Below, one piece after another: positions 1 through 5,485 of a stretch of 5,485 nucleotides of DNA (position 1 is the stretch's first letter; each line of letters begins with the position of its first letter). This DNA is from Streptomyces speibonae (GTDB taxonomy: Bacteria; Actinomycetota; Actinomycetes; Streptomycetales; Streptomycetaceae): positions 209,353 to 214,837 of the forward strand of contig KL568522.1 in NCBI GenBank assembly GCA_000715605.1, in the 5' to 3' direction. A program made the position numbers and the translations under genes. Under the pieces are notes generated by a model that did no database searches, was not told the origin of the DNA, and saw only the letters and a list, made by a program, of their open reading frames with translations.

Positions 1-774
1 GCGCTGGCCGGCGCCGGCCTGGCTGCCGAGGACGTGTGGGCGGTGGGCGCGGCCACGACCGGCCTGGTGGACGGCGCGGGCCGGGTGCTGCTCTCCGAGG
101 CCCTCGCCGAATGGACCGGTATGGACCTGGCCGCCCATCTGCGCCGCTTGCTGGGCGCGCCTGTACTGGTCGACAACGACTGCAAGCTGGCCGCGCTCGC
201 GGAGTCCTGGCGCGGCGCCGCCCGCCACGCCAAGGACGTGGTACTCATCCAGGCCGGTCTGCGCACCGGCGCCGGCCTGATCATCGGCGGCAGGCTGCAC
301 CGCGGGTTCGGCAACGCGGCCGGGGAACTCGGCGCACTGCCCGCGGCCGGCTGGATCCGCGCCCAGGAGCATCTGAGGTCCTGGCCGGGCGCCGACCCCT
401 CGGCCGATGAGGTCGACGTGGCCGGGGCGGTCTTCGAAGCGGCCCGGACCGGCGACCGCAAGGCCAGGACGGTCGTACGCCGCTACGTACGGGAAGTAGC
501 CGTGGGGGCGGCGGCGCTGGTGCTGACGCTCGATCCGGAACTGGTGGTGCTGAGCGGCGGCTTCTCCCGCTCGGCGGACCTCATCGCCGACCCCCTGAAA
601 CACGAACTCGACCGCTGGTGCATCCGCACGCCCGAGGTCCGGATCTCGGAGTTCGGCGACGAGGGGGTGGCCCTCGGAGCAGTGCGCCTCGCACTCGACC
701 ACGTGAGCCGTGAAATCCACGAACGAGGAGCCATGGAGGGGCCCGCCCTCTTCTCCCGCGGTCGTGGCGTCTGA
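1..774 (+). CDS. ROK-family protein, 3' part (5' end outside window)
   Basis: The frame is open from base 1 to the TGA at 772-774, giving 257 residues. ROK proteins are either sugar kinases (about 300-320 residues) or NagC/XylR-type sugar-responsive repressors (about 380-400), so the N-terminus is missing here, including any ATP-phosphate loop or DNA-binding helix-turn-helix. Visible ROK landmarks are VDND (169-180), which places the usual catalytic Asp at 178-180; a glycine-rich signature running from about 241 into AGELG (319-333); and LVVLSGGFS near 541-567. The His normally following AGE(I/L)G is Ala (334-336), and the Cys-rich zinc motif just after it is absent. This argues against an ordinary glucokinase and for a sugar-sensing regulator or a divergent kinase. 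The family call is firm; kinase versus repressor cannot be decided without the N-terminus. An internal ATG at 121 is not the start, because family-like sequence precedes it. Confidence 0.85.
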   Translation, partial: ALAGAGLAAEDVWAVGAATTGLVDGAGRVLLSEALAEWTGMDLAAHLRRLLGAPVLVDNDCKLAALAESWRGAARHAKDVVLIQAGLRTGAGLIIGGRLHRGFGNAAGELGALPAAGWIRAQEHLRSWPGADPSADEVDVAGAVFEAARTGDRKARTVVRRYVREVAVGAAALVLTLDPELVVLSGGFSRSADLIADPLKHELDRWCIRTPEVRISEFGDEGVALGAVRLALDHVSREIHERGAMEGPALFSRGRGV

Positions 775-801
775 GGGTGTCGCTGTGTCCTCCGCCGGAC
801 G

Positions 802-1580
802 GTGGAGCTGTTCTCCTTCCGGGTGGGGATCCGCACGGCCCGGCTGTCTGCCAGGTTGAACGCCGTGACCACAGGCATGGCCGCAGCCGGGATCGCTCTG
901 GCGCTCGCGCTCGTGCGCCCATGGGGGATGAGGTTGCCCGGCCGGCTGGTGGCCGCGACTGCCTGGGTCGGCTGCGGGTTCCTCGTATGCCGCTGTGGGA
1001 GGGAGTGCTCGTGCAGACGAGTTTCGTCGGTATGGGCCTCGGACTGGCGGTCGCCTTGCCGTCGTACATGCGCCGACGTTGGCCGGTGGCCTTCGCCGCG
1101 CCGGTGACCGACCGTCCCGTGCGGTATGTGGGGGGTGTGGCGGCTCTTGCCGCCGCCGTAGGGCTGGTCTGGCTCTACTGGGCCGTGGGCGGCGCTTGGG
1201 GCATCGCGCATGCCGAACGGGGCGACACCTCGTGGCACATCCTGACGGGTGTGGGAGCCGCGTGGGCACTCGCCGGCGCGATCGGACTCTGGATGATGCG
1301 GCGCGTGACGCGGCCGTCGCCGCCGGTCTGGCTTCCCGTGGTCCTTGTATGGCTCGGCTCGGGTTCCCTGTTCTCCTGGAGCGGTTGGAAGCTCCCGCTC
1401 ATGCTCCACGCGTATCACTCGCGCCCTGACGAGATCACCTTTCCCGAGAACATCGTCGGCGCGTCGGCCCTGCACGTATGTGCCGTCGCCGCGGGGCTGG
1501 CCATGATGCGCGTGCTGGTGCGGAACGTCGGACGGGGCAGCGCCCGAGGTCTTGTCCCACACCGCAAAGATCCTTGCTGA
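802..1580 (+). pseudogene. Multi-pass membrane protein gene, N-terminally truncated and frameshifted
   Basis: Two overlapping pieces read as one membrane protein. The first piece, frame of base 802 to about 985, contains ALALALVRPWGMRLPG and a hydrophobic run ending GCGFLV. The second, frame of base 987 to the TGA at 1578-1580, continues with MPLWEGVLVQ and about five hydrophobic segments (near 1020-1090, 1125-1190, 1230-1300, 1318-1390 and 1460-1530), with WLYWAVGG and GSLFSWSGWKL between them. Joining them needs one extra base at about 984-987, so a one-base loss is likely. The first membrane segment expected before the VRPWG region is not found in any frame of 775-850, which suggests a missing 5' end as well. 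No good ribosome site precedes GTG 802 or ATG 987. I do not know a function; it resembles uncharacterised actinobacterial integral membrane proteins. The alternative is a shorter real gene starting at ATG 987 (197 residues), less likely without a ribosome site. Confidence 0.6.
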
Positions 1581-1623
1581 GCTTCGGGCGTGCCGGTCCG
1601 GGAGGAGTGGTACCCGACTCTCG

Positions 1624-1628
1624 GGAGG
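1624..1628 (+). promoter_or_regulatory. Ribosome binding site GGAGG of the LuxR/ATPase regulator
   Basis: GGAGG lies seven bases upstream of GTG 1636, which is ideal spacing, and four bases upstream of GTG 1633. It decides the start of the regulator. The earlier in-frame start at 1552 has no such site and would overlap the end of the preceding gene. Confidence 0.75.
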
Positions 1629-1635
1629 TGCGGTG

Positions 1636-3953
1636 GTGCCGAAAGCGGACCTTCGTGAGGCGCGTGGACTTCCGGCCGAGCTGACGACCTTCGTCGGAAG
1701 GCGCCGGGAGCTGGCGGAAGCCCGGCAACTGCTTGCCCGGACGAGGCTGCTCACCCTGACGGGCCCCGGGGGAGTGGGCAAGACACGGCTGGCCTTGCGG
1801 CTGGCGTCCGAGAGTAGGCGCGCCTTCGCCTCGGGTGTCTGTTTCGTGGAGCTGGCGGCGCTCGAGGACGAAACGCTCCTGGCGAACACGATCGCGGCGG
1901 CGCTGGGTGTCAATGATCAGTCGGGGCAGCAGCCCCTCGTCAACTTGACGCGGATGCTTGCCGATCAGCAGATGCTCCTCGTGCTCGACAACTGCGAGCA
2001 TCTGCTGCGGGCCTGCGCCCTGCTCACGGGGAAGCTGCTGAGTGCTGCGCCTGAGCTGCGCATTCTAGCGACCAGCCGGCAGGCACTGGGCACCGAAGGC
2101 GAAACCGTCCTGGCCGTGCCGCCACTGCGGCACACAAGGCAGACGCCCGACCCGGGTCCAGGGCAATCCGACGCGGTCAGGCTGTTCGAGGAGCGGGCGG
2201 CGGCGGTGGTACCGGACTTCGCCGTGACGGACGAGAACCGGAAGGCGGTCGACGACATCTGCCGTCGGCTGGATGGGATACCGCTGGCCATCGAGCTGGC
2301 CGCGGTACGCATGCGGGTACTGTCGGTGTCGGAGCTTCTGGAGCGGTTGGACGACCGGTTCGCCCTCCTCACGACGGGCAGCAGGGCGGCTCTGCCCCGG
2401 CAGCAGACCCTGCGTGCCGCCATCGACTGGAGCTACGGACTGTGCTCGCCCCCGGAACGGGAGGCGTGGACGCGCTTGTCGGTCTTCTCCGGAGGGTTCG
2501 ACCTCGAGGCCGCGGGGCACGTGGTCGCCGGGGACGACGTCGGCCGCGGAGACGTCTTCGACCTGGTGGCAGGACTCGTGGACAAGTCGGTGCTGGCCCG
2601 GCAACGCGGGGCCGCGCCGGGCACCCGGTACACCGCGTTGGAGACGTTGCGCCAGTACGGGCTCGAGCGGCTGGAACGGGCTGGACGGACACCGCCGCAC
2701 GCACAGGGCACCGGGACTACTTCCATCTCCTGTCGGCCCGGGCCCGCGAGGAGTGGTTCAGCCCGCTCCAGGTGAAGTGGCACCACCGTCTGGCCGACGA
2801 TCTGGCCAATCTGCGTACCGCCTTCGACTTCTCCCTGGAACAGGGCGATCAGGACACGGCGCTGGCGATCGCCTCCAACCTCGGCGACTACTGGATGGCC
2901 CTCAACTTGCGCGAGGGCAACCACTGGCTCGACCGGGCGCTCGCCGCGACACCGGGCCGGCTCACGGGCGAGCGCATCAGGGCACTGTGGGTGGGCGCCT
3001 GGATGGCCACGCTCGAGGGCGACACGCAAACGGCGGTGATCCGCCTCGACGAGGCGCGCGCCCTGGCACAGCGGGCCGGGGACCGGGAAGCGGCGGCACA
3101 TGTGGATCAGGTGACCGGTGTCGTCGCGCTCTACCGGGGCGAGGCCCAGCGGGCCGGCGCCCTGCTGCGCAGCGCTCTGCGGGAGCAGCAGGAACGCGAC
3201 GATGCCGCCGCTGTCTGCGTGACCGTCTTCTATCTCGCCCAGGCCGCGGCGTGGCGTGGTGAGGCCGACACGCACGGCTGGGCGGAGCAGTGTCTGGCCC
3301 TGTGCGACGCCCACGGCGCACTCTGGTCGAGGTCCTACGCGCTCTACCTGACCGCCTACCGGGCATGGAGCAGGGGAGAGCGGGACCGGGCGGAGGAGTT
3401 GCTGCGTGAGAGCCTGCGCTCGCAGCGTGTCATCGAGGACCACCGGTGCTTCGCGCTCTGCGCGGAGACCCTGGCCTGGCTGGCGGAGGCGGAGGGACGC
3501 CACGAGCGCTCGGCGCGCCTGATGGCCGTGGCCGGCGCGGCCTGGCACCGCATGGGCACGTCACTGCGGGGCCTGGCCCATGTCGCGGCCTTTCACGACA
3601 AGTGCGAGGCGCGGCTGCGTACGGCCCTGGGGGAGCGCCGGTACGAGGAGGCCCGGCTCCGGGGGGCCGGTCTCTCGCACGGCCAGGCCGTCGACTATGC
3701 CCTGGAGGAGCCCGCTACGCCGTCCGAGGATGCGGCACGGCAGGCCGGTGCGACCGTTCTCACCCCGCGGGAGACAGAGGTCGCCCGACTGGTCGGCGAC
3801 GGTCTCAGCAACCGGGAGATCGCCGCCCGCCTTGTCATCTCGCCTCGGACGGTAGAGGCCCATGTGGATCACATCCTCCACAAACTGGGCTTCACCTCGC
3901 GGACTCGGATCGCGGCATGGGTCGCGGCCCAGCGGCGGGCGTCCGACGGATGA
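1636..3953 (+). pseudogene. ATPase/LuxR-family transcriptional regulator, interrupted by a one-base frameshift
   Basis: Restored, this is a protein of about 772 residues, the usual size for actinobacterial NB-ARC-like ATPase regulators ending in a LuxR helix-turn-helix. The start is GTG 1636 behind GGAGG. Order: LPAELTTFVGRRREL; Walker A GPGGVGKT (residues 43-50, bases 1762-1785); Walker B LLVLD ending at Asp118; sensor-like RILATSR (142-148); GIPLAIELAA (214-223); a winged-helix/ALETLRQYGLERLE region; a helical TPR-like middle (about 2710-3700); and a C-terminal LuxR HTH, LTPRETEVARL to AAWVAAQ (3759-3932), with SNREIAARL and SPRTVEAHV. The 5' frame runs into a TGA at 2773-2775. The conserved sequence moves to the next frame after ERAG (about 2684) and resumes as TDTAARTGHRDYF, which fits loss of one base in CTGG. 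If real, ATPase and DNA-binding parts are separated. Such proteins usually activate transcription in response to a bound ligand; the ligand and targets here are unknown. Confidence 0.85.
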
Positions 3954-3957
3954 CCCT

Positions 3958-3970
3958 CGGCCGACGGCCG
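3958..3970. terminator. Possible weak terminator hairpin after the regulator
   Basis: CGGCC-GAC-GGCCG forms a five-pair GC stem starting five bases after the regulator stop codon. There is no T-tract, as is common in high-GC actinobacteria, so termination is only suggested by position. Confidence 0.3.
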
Positions 3971-3978
3971 CGAGCGCA

Positions 3979-4002
3979 GTACGTAGAAAGGTACGTAGTA
4001 CC
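3979..4002. repeat. GTACGTAG direct repeat and GGTAC-GTA-GTACC palindrome
   Basis: GTACGTAG occurs at 3979-3986 and again at 3991-3998, twelve bases apart. The second copy sits in the perfect inverted repeat GGTAC-GTA-GTACC (3990-4002), and another GTACGT lies at 4043-4048. AT-containing palindromes stand out in this GC-rich DNA and could be an operator for a gene that lay downstream before the insertion sequence arrived. No function can be shown. The rest of 3954-4059 holds no gene that I can support. Confidence 0.45.
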
Positions 4003-4073
4003 ACGGATGTGGCGGAGAGGTCCCCGCGGAATCGTCGTCACCGTACGTTCTGCAGACGGAGTCTCAATGACGA

Positions 4074-4079
4074 AGTCAA
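4074..4079 (-). promoter_or_regulatory. Outward -35 hexamer TTGACT in the right end (half of a junction promoter)
   Basis: TTGACT matches five of six bases of the TTGACA consensus and contains the transposase stop codon TGA (4078-4076). It points out of the element. In a closed circle it would stand 17 bases before TAAGTT at 5480-5475 of the left end: twelve right-end bases, CT, then CCG. In the inserted state the base 17 positions on is host TCTGCA, which is not a -10, so the half-promoter looks silent here. Confidence 0.5.
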
Positions 4080-5278
4080 GCCGCTTGCGTGACCGGCGGG
4101 GCGGGGGTGAATACCCGGTTGTCACGCAGCAGGGCCCACAACACGCTGGCTCGTCGGCGGGCCAGGGCGATGACGGCCTGGATGTGTTTGCAGCCCTCGC
4201 TGCGCTTCTTCAGGTAGAAGTCCCGGTTCGGTCCTTCGCGGGTCATGCTCGTCTGCGCGGACATGTAGAACACCCTGCGCAGGCGTCGGCTGTAGCGCTT
4301 CGGCCGGTGGAGGTTGCCGGTCCGGCGACCGGAGTCACGCGGGACGGGCACCAGCCCGGCCGCCGATGCCAGGTGGCCGGCGTCGGCGTAGGCCGACAGG
4401 TCGCCGGCGGCCACAACGAACTCGGCTCCGAGTATCGGGCCCATACCGGGCAGCGACTCGATGATCTCCGCCTGCGGATGACTGCGGAACGTCTCGCGGA
4501 TCTGCTTGTCGATGCGCTTCATCCGGTCGTCCAGGGCCAGGAGCTGCCCGGCCAGTTCGGCCACGATCTGTGCGGCGACGTCCTCACCGGGCAGCGCGGT
4601 CTGCTGGGCTTGGGCTGCTGCCAGTGCGGTCTCGGCGACCGCGTCGGCCCCACGCACGCCGCGGTTGGCCAGCCAGGCCGTCAGCCTCGCCCGGCCGCGG
4701 CGGCGGATCGCGGCCGGGGTCTGGTAGCCCGTCAGCAGGACGAGCGCGCCTTTGTGGGCCGAGTAGTCGAAAGCCCGCTCCAGTGCGGGGAAGACGCCAG
4801 TCAGCACGTCGCGCAGGCGGTTGATCATCCGCACGCGGTCGGCCACCAAGTCGGTGCGGTGGGCGGTCAGCAGCGCGAGGTCGACGGCCAGCTGGGCGGG
4901 CACGTCGATGGCGGTGAAGTCGTTGCGGTGGCGGGCGGTCTCGGCAATGACGTAGGCGTCACGGGCGTCGGTCTTGGCCTCGCCCCGGTATGCGCCCGAC
5001 ATGCGGTTGACCGTGCGGCCAGGCACGTAGACGGCCTGCTGGCCATGGGCCGCGAGCAGGGCCAGCAGCAGCGCGGAGGACGTGCCGGAGATGTCGACCG
5101 CCCAGTGGACCTCGTCGGCCAGGTCCAGGATCTCGCCGAGCGCCGTCAGGATCGCCGACTCGTCGTTGTCGACCTTCTTCGACCACAGGGTCGCGCCGGT
5201 CTCGTCGACCACCGCCGTCCAGTGGTGGCCCTTGCCGGCATCGACACCGGCCCAGACCTGGGTCTTCCGCTCGTTCAC
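4076..5278 (-). CDS. IS110-family transposase (bridge-RNA-guided recombinase)
   Basis: A 400-residue protein, normal for IS110. It starts at GTG 5278 behind GAGGAGG; the open frame extends further to 5374 but would run over the RNA region and lacks a ribosome site. The N-terminal RuvC-like DEDD domain shows GVDAGKGHHW (Asp13), HWAVDISG (Asp62) and KTDARDA (Asp104, Asp107). The second acidic position is Asp where most of the family has Glu. A helical linker follows (about 140-265, with a predicted coiled region around DDRMKRIDKQI). The C-terminal Tnp_IS116/IS110/IS902 domain has LPGMGPILGAE (276-286), SAAGLVPVPRDSG (305-317) and the putative nucleophile Ser316. Enzymes of this family cut and rejoin element ends and target at a short core by way of a circular intermediate, using the element's own RNA to choose both sites. 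No stop or frameshift is seen, so it could be active. Confidence 0.95.
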   Translation of the reverse strand: MNERKTQVWAGVDAGKGHHWTAVVDETGATLWSKKVDNDESAILTALGEILDLADEVHWAVDISGTSSALLLALLAAHGQQAVYVPGRTVNRMSGAYRGEAKTDARDAYVIAETARHRNDFTAIDVPAQLAVDLALLTAHRTDLVADRVRMINRLRDVLTGVFPALERAFDYSAHKGALVLLTGYQTPAAIRRRGRARLTAWLANRGVRGADAVAETALAAAQAQQTALPGEDVAAQIVAELAGQLLALDDRMKRIDKQIRETFRSHPQAEIIESLPGMGPILGAEFVVAAGDLSAYADAGHLASAAGLVPVPRDSGRRTGNLHRPKRYSRRLRRVFYMSAQTSMTREGPNRDFYLKKRSEGCKHIQAVIALARRRASVLWALLRDNRVFTPAPPVTQAA

Positions 5279-5283
5279 TCGCC

Positions 5284-5290
5284 CCTCCTC
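5284..5290 (-). promoter_or_regulatory. Ribosome binding site GAGGAGG of the transposase
   Basis: GAGGAGG on the minus strand ends five bases before GTG 5278. It fixes the transposase start and leaves the upstream 200 bases non-coding. Confidence 0.75.
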
Positions 5291-5298
5291 AAACCATC

Positions 5299-5308
5299 CG
5301 GCATGCCG
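5299..5308. repeat. Perfect palindrome CGGCATGCCG between RNA region and transposase
   Basis: A ten-base self-complementary site lies eight bases upstream of the transposase ribosome site and just past the predicted 3' end of the RNA. It might limit read-through or translation, or be chance; no evidence beyond symmetry. Confidence 0.3.
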
Positions 5309-5335
5309 TCGGCCCGAGGAACACCCCGCTGTCAT

Positions 5336-5343
5336 CTCCGTAA
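5336..5343 (-). other. Right donor guide UUACGGAG
   Basis: This octamer is the exact reverse complement of minus-strand CTCCGTAA at 5485-5478, that is the CT core plus the first six bases of the left end. The match stops at both sides. Confidence 0.65.
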
Positions 5344-5368
5344 TCAGCGACCGCACAAGGCGCGCACA

Positions 5369-5375
5369 TCTCAAT
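5369..5375 (-). other. Left donor guide AUUGAGA
   Basis: It is identical to minus-strand ATTGAGA at 4068-4062, the last seven bases of the right end directly before the CT core, so it can pair with the opposite DNA strand. A following U could form a G-U pair at the first core base. Confidence 0.6.
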
Positions 5376-5399
5376 CAGCAGCCAGGGCGCCCCGGAGAG

Positions 5400-5455
5400 C
5401 CGGGCGGCCACTCCTGCTGAGCCACTGAAGACAAGAACCCATCAGCCACACCCGG
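5400..5455 (-). other. Candidate target-binding loop of the bridge RNA
   Basis: A seven-pair stem CCGGGUG/CGCCCGG (one U-G pair) encloses the region. On its 3' strand GGAG (5414-5411) complements CTCC at 4061-4058, the core plus the first two host bases beyond the right end. It ends four bases before the stem, the same spacing as the right donor guide in its loop. The 5' strand, UGGCUGAUGGG (5448-5438), should hold the left target guide, but its host partner lies beyond the window. The apical pairing is unclear. Confidence 0.4.
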
Positions 5456-5468
5456 CCCTCCCGGGCCG
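5453..5468 (-). other. 5' hairpin CGGCCC-GGGA-GGGCCG
   Basis: A six-pair GC stem is capped by GGGA, a GNRA tetraloop, at the predicted 5' end of the bridge RNA. It matches the position of the 5' stem-loop in the IS621 RNA. Confidence 0.6.
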
Positions 5469-5474
5469 CCCAAC

Positions 5475-5480
5475 AACTTA
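5475..5480 (-). promoter_or_regulatory. -10-like TAAGTT of the left end (half of a junction promoter)
   Basis: TAAGTT keeps the T, A and final T of TATAAT/TAGRNT. It lies about 5-7 bases before the predicted RNA start (5468-5470). Its -35 partner would be TTGACT at 4079-4074 once the ends are joined at CT, with a 17-base spacer. In the integrated state the -35 must come from host sequence outside the window. Confidence 0.5.
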
Positions 5481-5485
5481 CGGAG

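Larger units (their letters stand above)
5324..5387 (-). other. Donor-binding loop of the candidate bridge RNA
   Basis: The outer stem is eight pairs with one bulged G and one G-U pair (5387-5379/5331-5324). The apical stem is GCGcGCC/GGUCGC with one bulge and one G-U pair (5365-5359/5352-5347) around loop UUGUGC. Between them are the two single strands CUGAUUGAGAUGU (5378-5366) and UGAUUACGGAGAUGA (5346-5332). Each carries one donor guide, the left guide 5' and the right guide 3', as in IS621. Confidence 0.65.
5316..5470 (-). ncRNA. Candidate IS110 bridge RNA (about 155 nt)
   Basis: In IS110 elements the left end encodes an RNA that binds the recombinase and has two internal loops, one pairing with the target and one with the element's own ends. 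Read 5' to 3' on the minus strand, this region has: a GC hairpin with a GGGA loop (5468-5453); a candidate target loop closed by CCGGGUG/CGCCCGG (5455-5449 with 5406-5400); and a donor loop closed by CCCUGgCUG/CAGCGGGG (5387-5379 with 5331-5324). The donor loop guides match both element ends exactly (separate entries). The 5' end is placed just downstream of TAAGTT. The 3' end is a guess, shortly after the donor-loop stem. The order hairpin, target loop, donor loop is that of the IS621 RNA. Sequence and pairing are seen; expression and function are inferred from family knowledge. The two bases 5454-5455 are shared between the 5' hairpin and the target-loop stem, so those two stems cannot both be complete. 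Confidence 0.7.
4062..5485 (-). mobile_element. IS110-family insertion sequence, apparently complete (about 1.42 kb)
   Basis: The element comprises a long left non-coding end (5279-5485), one transposase gene (4076-5278) and a very short right end (4062-4075). This is the layout of the IS110 subgroup rather than IS1111. The ends are inferred from the RNA guides: minus-strand ATTGAGA (4068-4062) precedes a CT core at 4061-4060, and a second CT at 5485-5484 precedes CCGTAAG of the left end. There are no terminal inverted repeats and no long target duplication, as expected for this family. The base composition matches the host, so it is an actinobacterial element. It is inserted tail-to-tail with the regulator gene, 108 bases past its stop codon. 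The left edge coincides with the window end, so the flank there cannot be seen. Confidence 0.8.

Noticed and set aside
1552..1635. An earlier start for the regulator at 1552
   Set aside because: It overlaps the end of the membrane-protein gene and has no ribosome site, and the added residues are not family-like. GTG 1636 has GGAGG at seven bases.
483..1913. A 476-codon open frame on the minus strand
   Set aside because: It is antisense to three genes with recognisable products, is of low complexity, and has no ribosome site or domain.
2433..3548. A 371-codon open frame on the minus strand
   Set aside because: It is antisense to the TPR and ATPase parts of the regulator, whose sequence is clearly conserved on the other strand.
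5279..5374. A longer transposase starting at 5374
   Set aside because: The extra 32 residues are unlike IS110 N-termini and overlap the structured RNA region. GTG 5278 has GAGGAGG and gives the normal length.
3446..5428. A 660-codon open frame on the plus strand
   Set aside because: It crosses the end of the regulator and runs antisense to the whole transposase. Its product has no recognisable domain and is rich in Arg/Gly/Pro, typical of a shadow frame in GC-rich DNA.
5336..5485. CTCCGTAA/TTACGGAG as a long-range RNA stem or terminal inverted repeat
   Set aside because: The outer arm lies upstream of the predicted RNA start, and IS110 elements lack such terminal repeats. Guide pairing with the element end explains the match and its offset better.
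4062..5485. IS1111-subgroup element
   Set aside because: That subgroup has subterminal inverted repeats and its RNA on the other side of the transposase gene. Here the long non-coding end is upstream and the downstream end is only 14 bases.
1..5485. tRNA, rRNA or CRISPR arrays
   Set aside because: No cloverleaf, rRNA-like stretch or regularly spaced repeat was seen.

Overview
The window is high-GC actinobacterial DNA, most likely from a Streptomyces or close relative. The support is strong G/C bias at third codon positions, GTG starts behind GGAGG-type ribosome sites, a ROK protein, a large ATPase/LuxR regulator and an actinobacterial-type IS110 transposase. Genus and species cannot be fixed from the sequence alone.

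Layout. 1-774 (+) is the 3' part of a ROK-family gene cut by the window edge. About 802-1580 (+) is a damaged gene for a small multi-pass membrane protein: its N-terminus is missing and the reading frame slips by one base near 985. 1636-3953 (+) is a large signal-transducing ATPase / LuxR-type regulator with all expected domains, but it is split by an apparent one-base deletion near 2684. 3954-4059 is a short intergenic stretch holding a GC hairpin and a TACGTA repeat/palindrome. 4062-5485 (-) is an apparently complete IS110-family insertion sequence facing the regulator. Its transposase gene is 4076-5278 and looks intact.

The most interesting part is the roughly 200 bases upstream of the transposase (5279-5485, minus strand). 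It can be read as a bridge-RNA gene of the kind known from IS110 elements such as IS621. It has a 5' GC hairpin with a GGGA tetraloop, a candidate target-binding loop and a well-formed donor-binding loop. On the two strands of the donor loop, AUUGAGA equals the last seven bases of the element's right end, directly before a CT. UUACGGAG is the exact complement of CT plus the first six bases of the left end. Both matches put the element ends at the same CT core, at 4060-4061 and 5484-5485. If those ends are joined in a circle, a TTGACT -35 from the right end and a TAAGTT -10 from the left end come to lie 17 bases apart, aimed at the predicted 5' end of the RNA. These signals are visible in the sequence. 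The functional reading relies on what is known of IS110/IS621 and is inference.

How the genes relate: the three plus-strand genes share a strand, but nothing shows a common function. The insertion sequence is an independent passenger in the space downstream of the regulator. Two neighbouring genes carrying one-base losses suggest either local decay or base-calling errors in the assembly.
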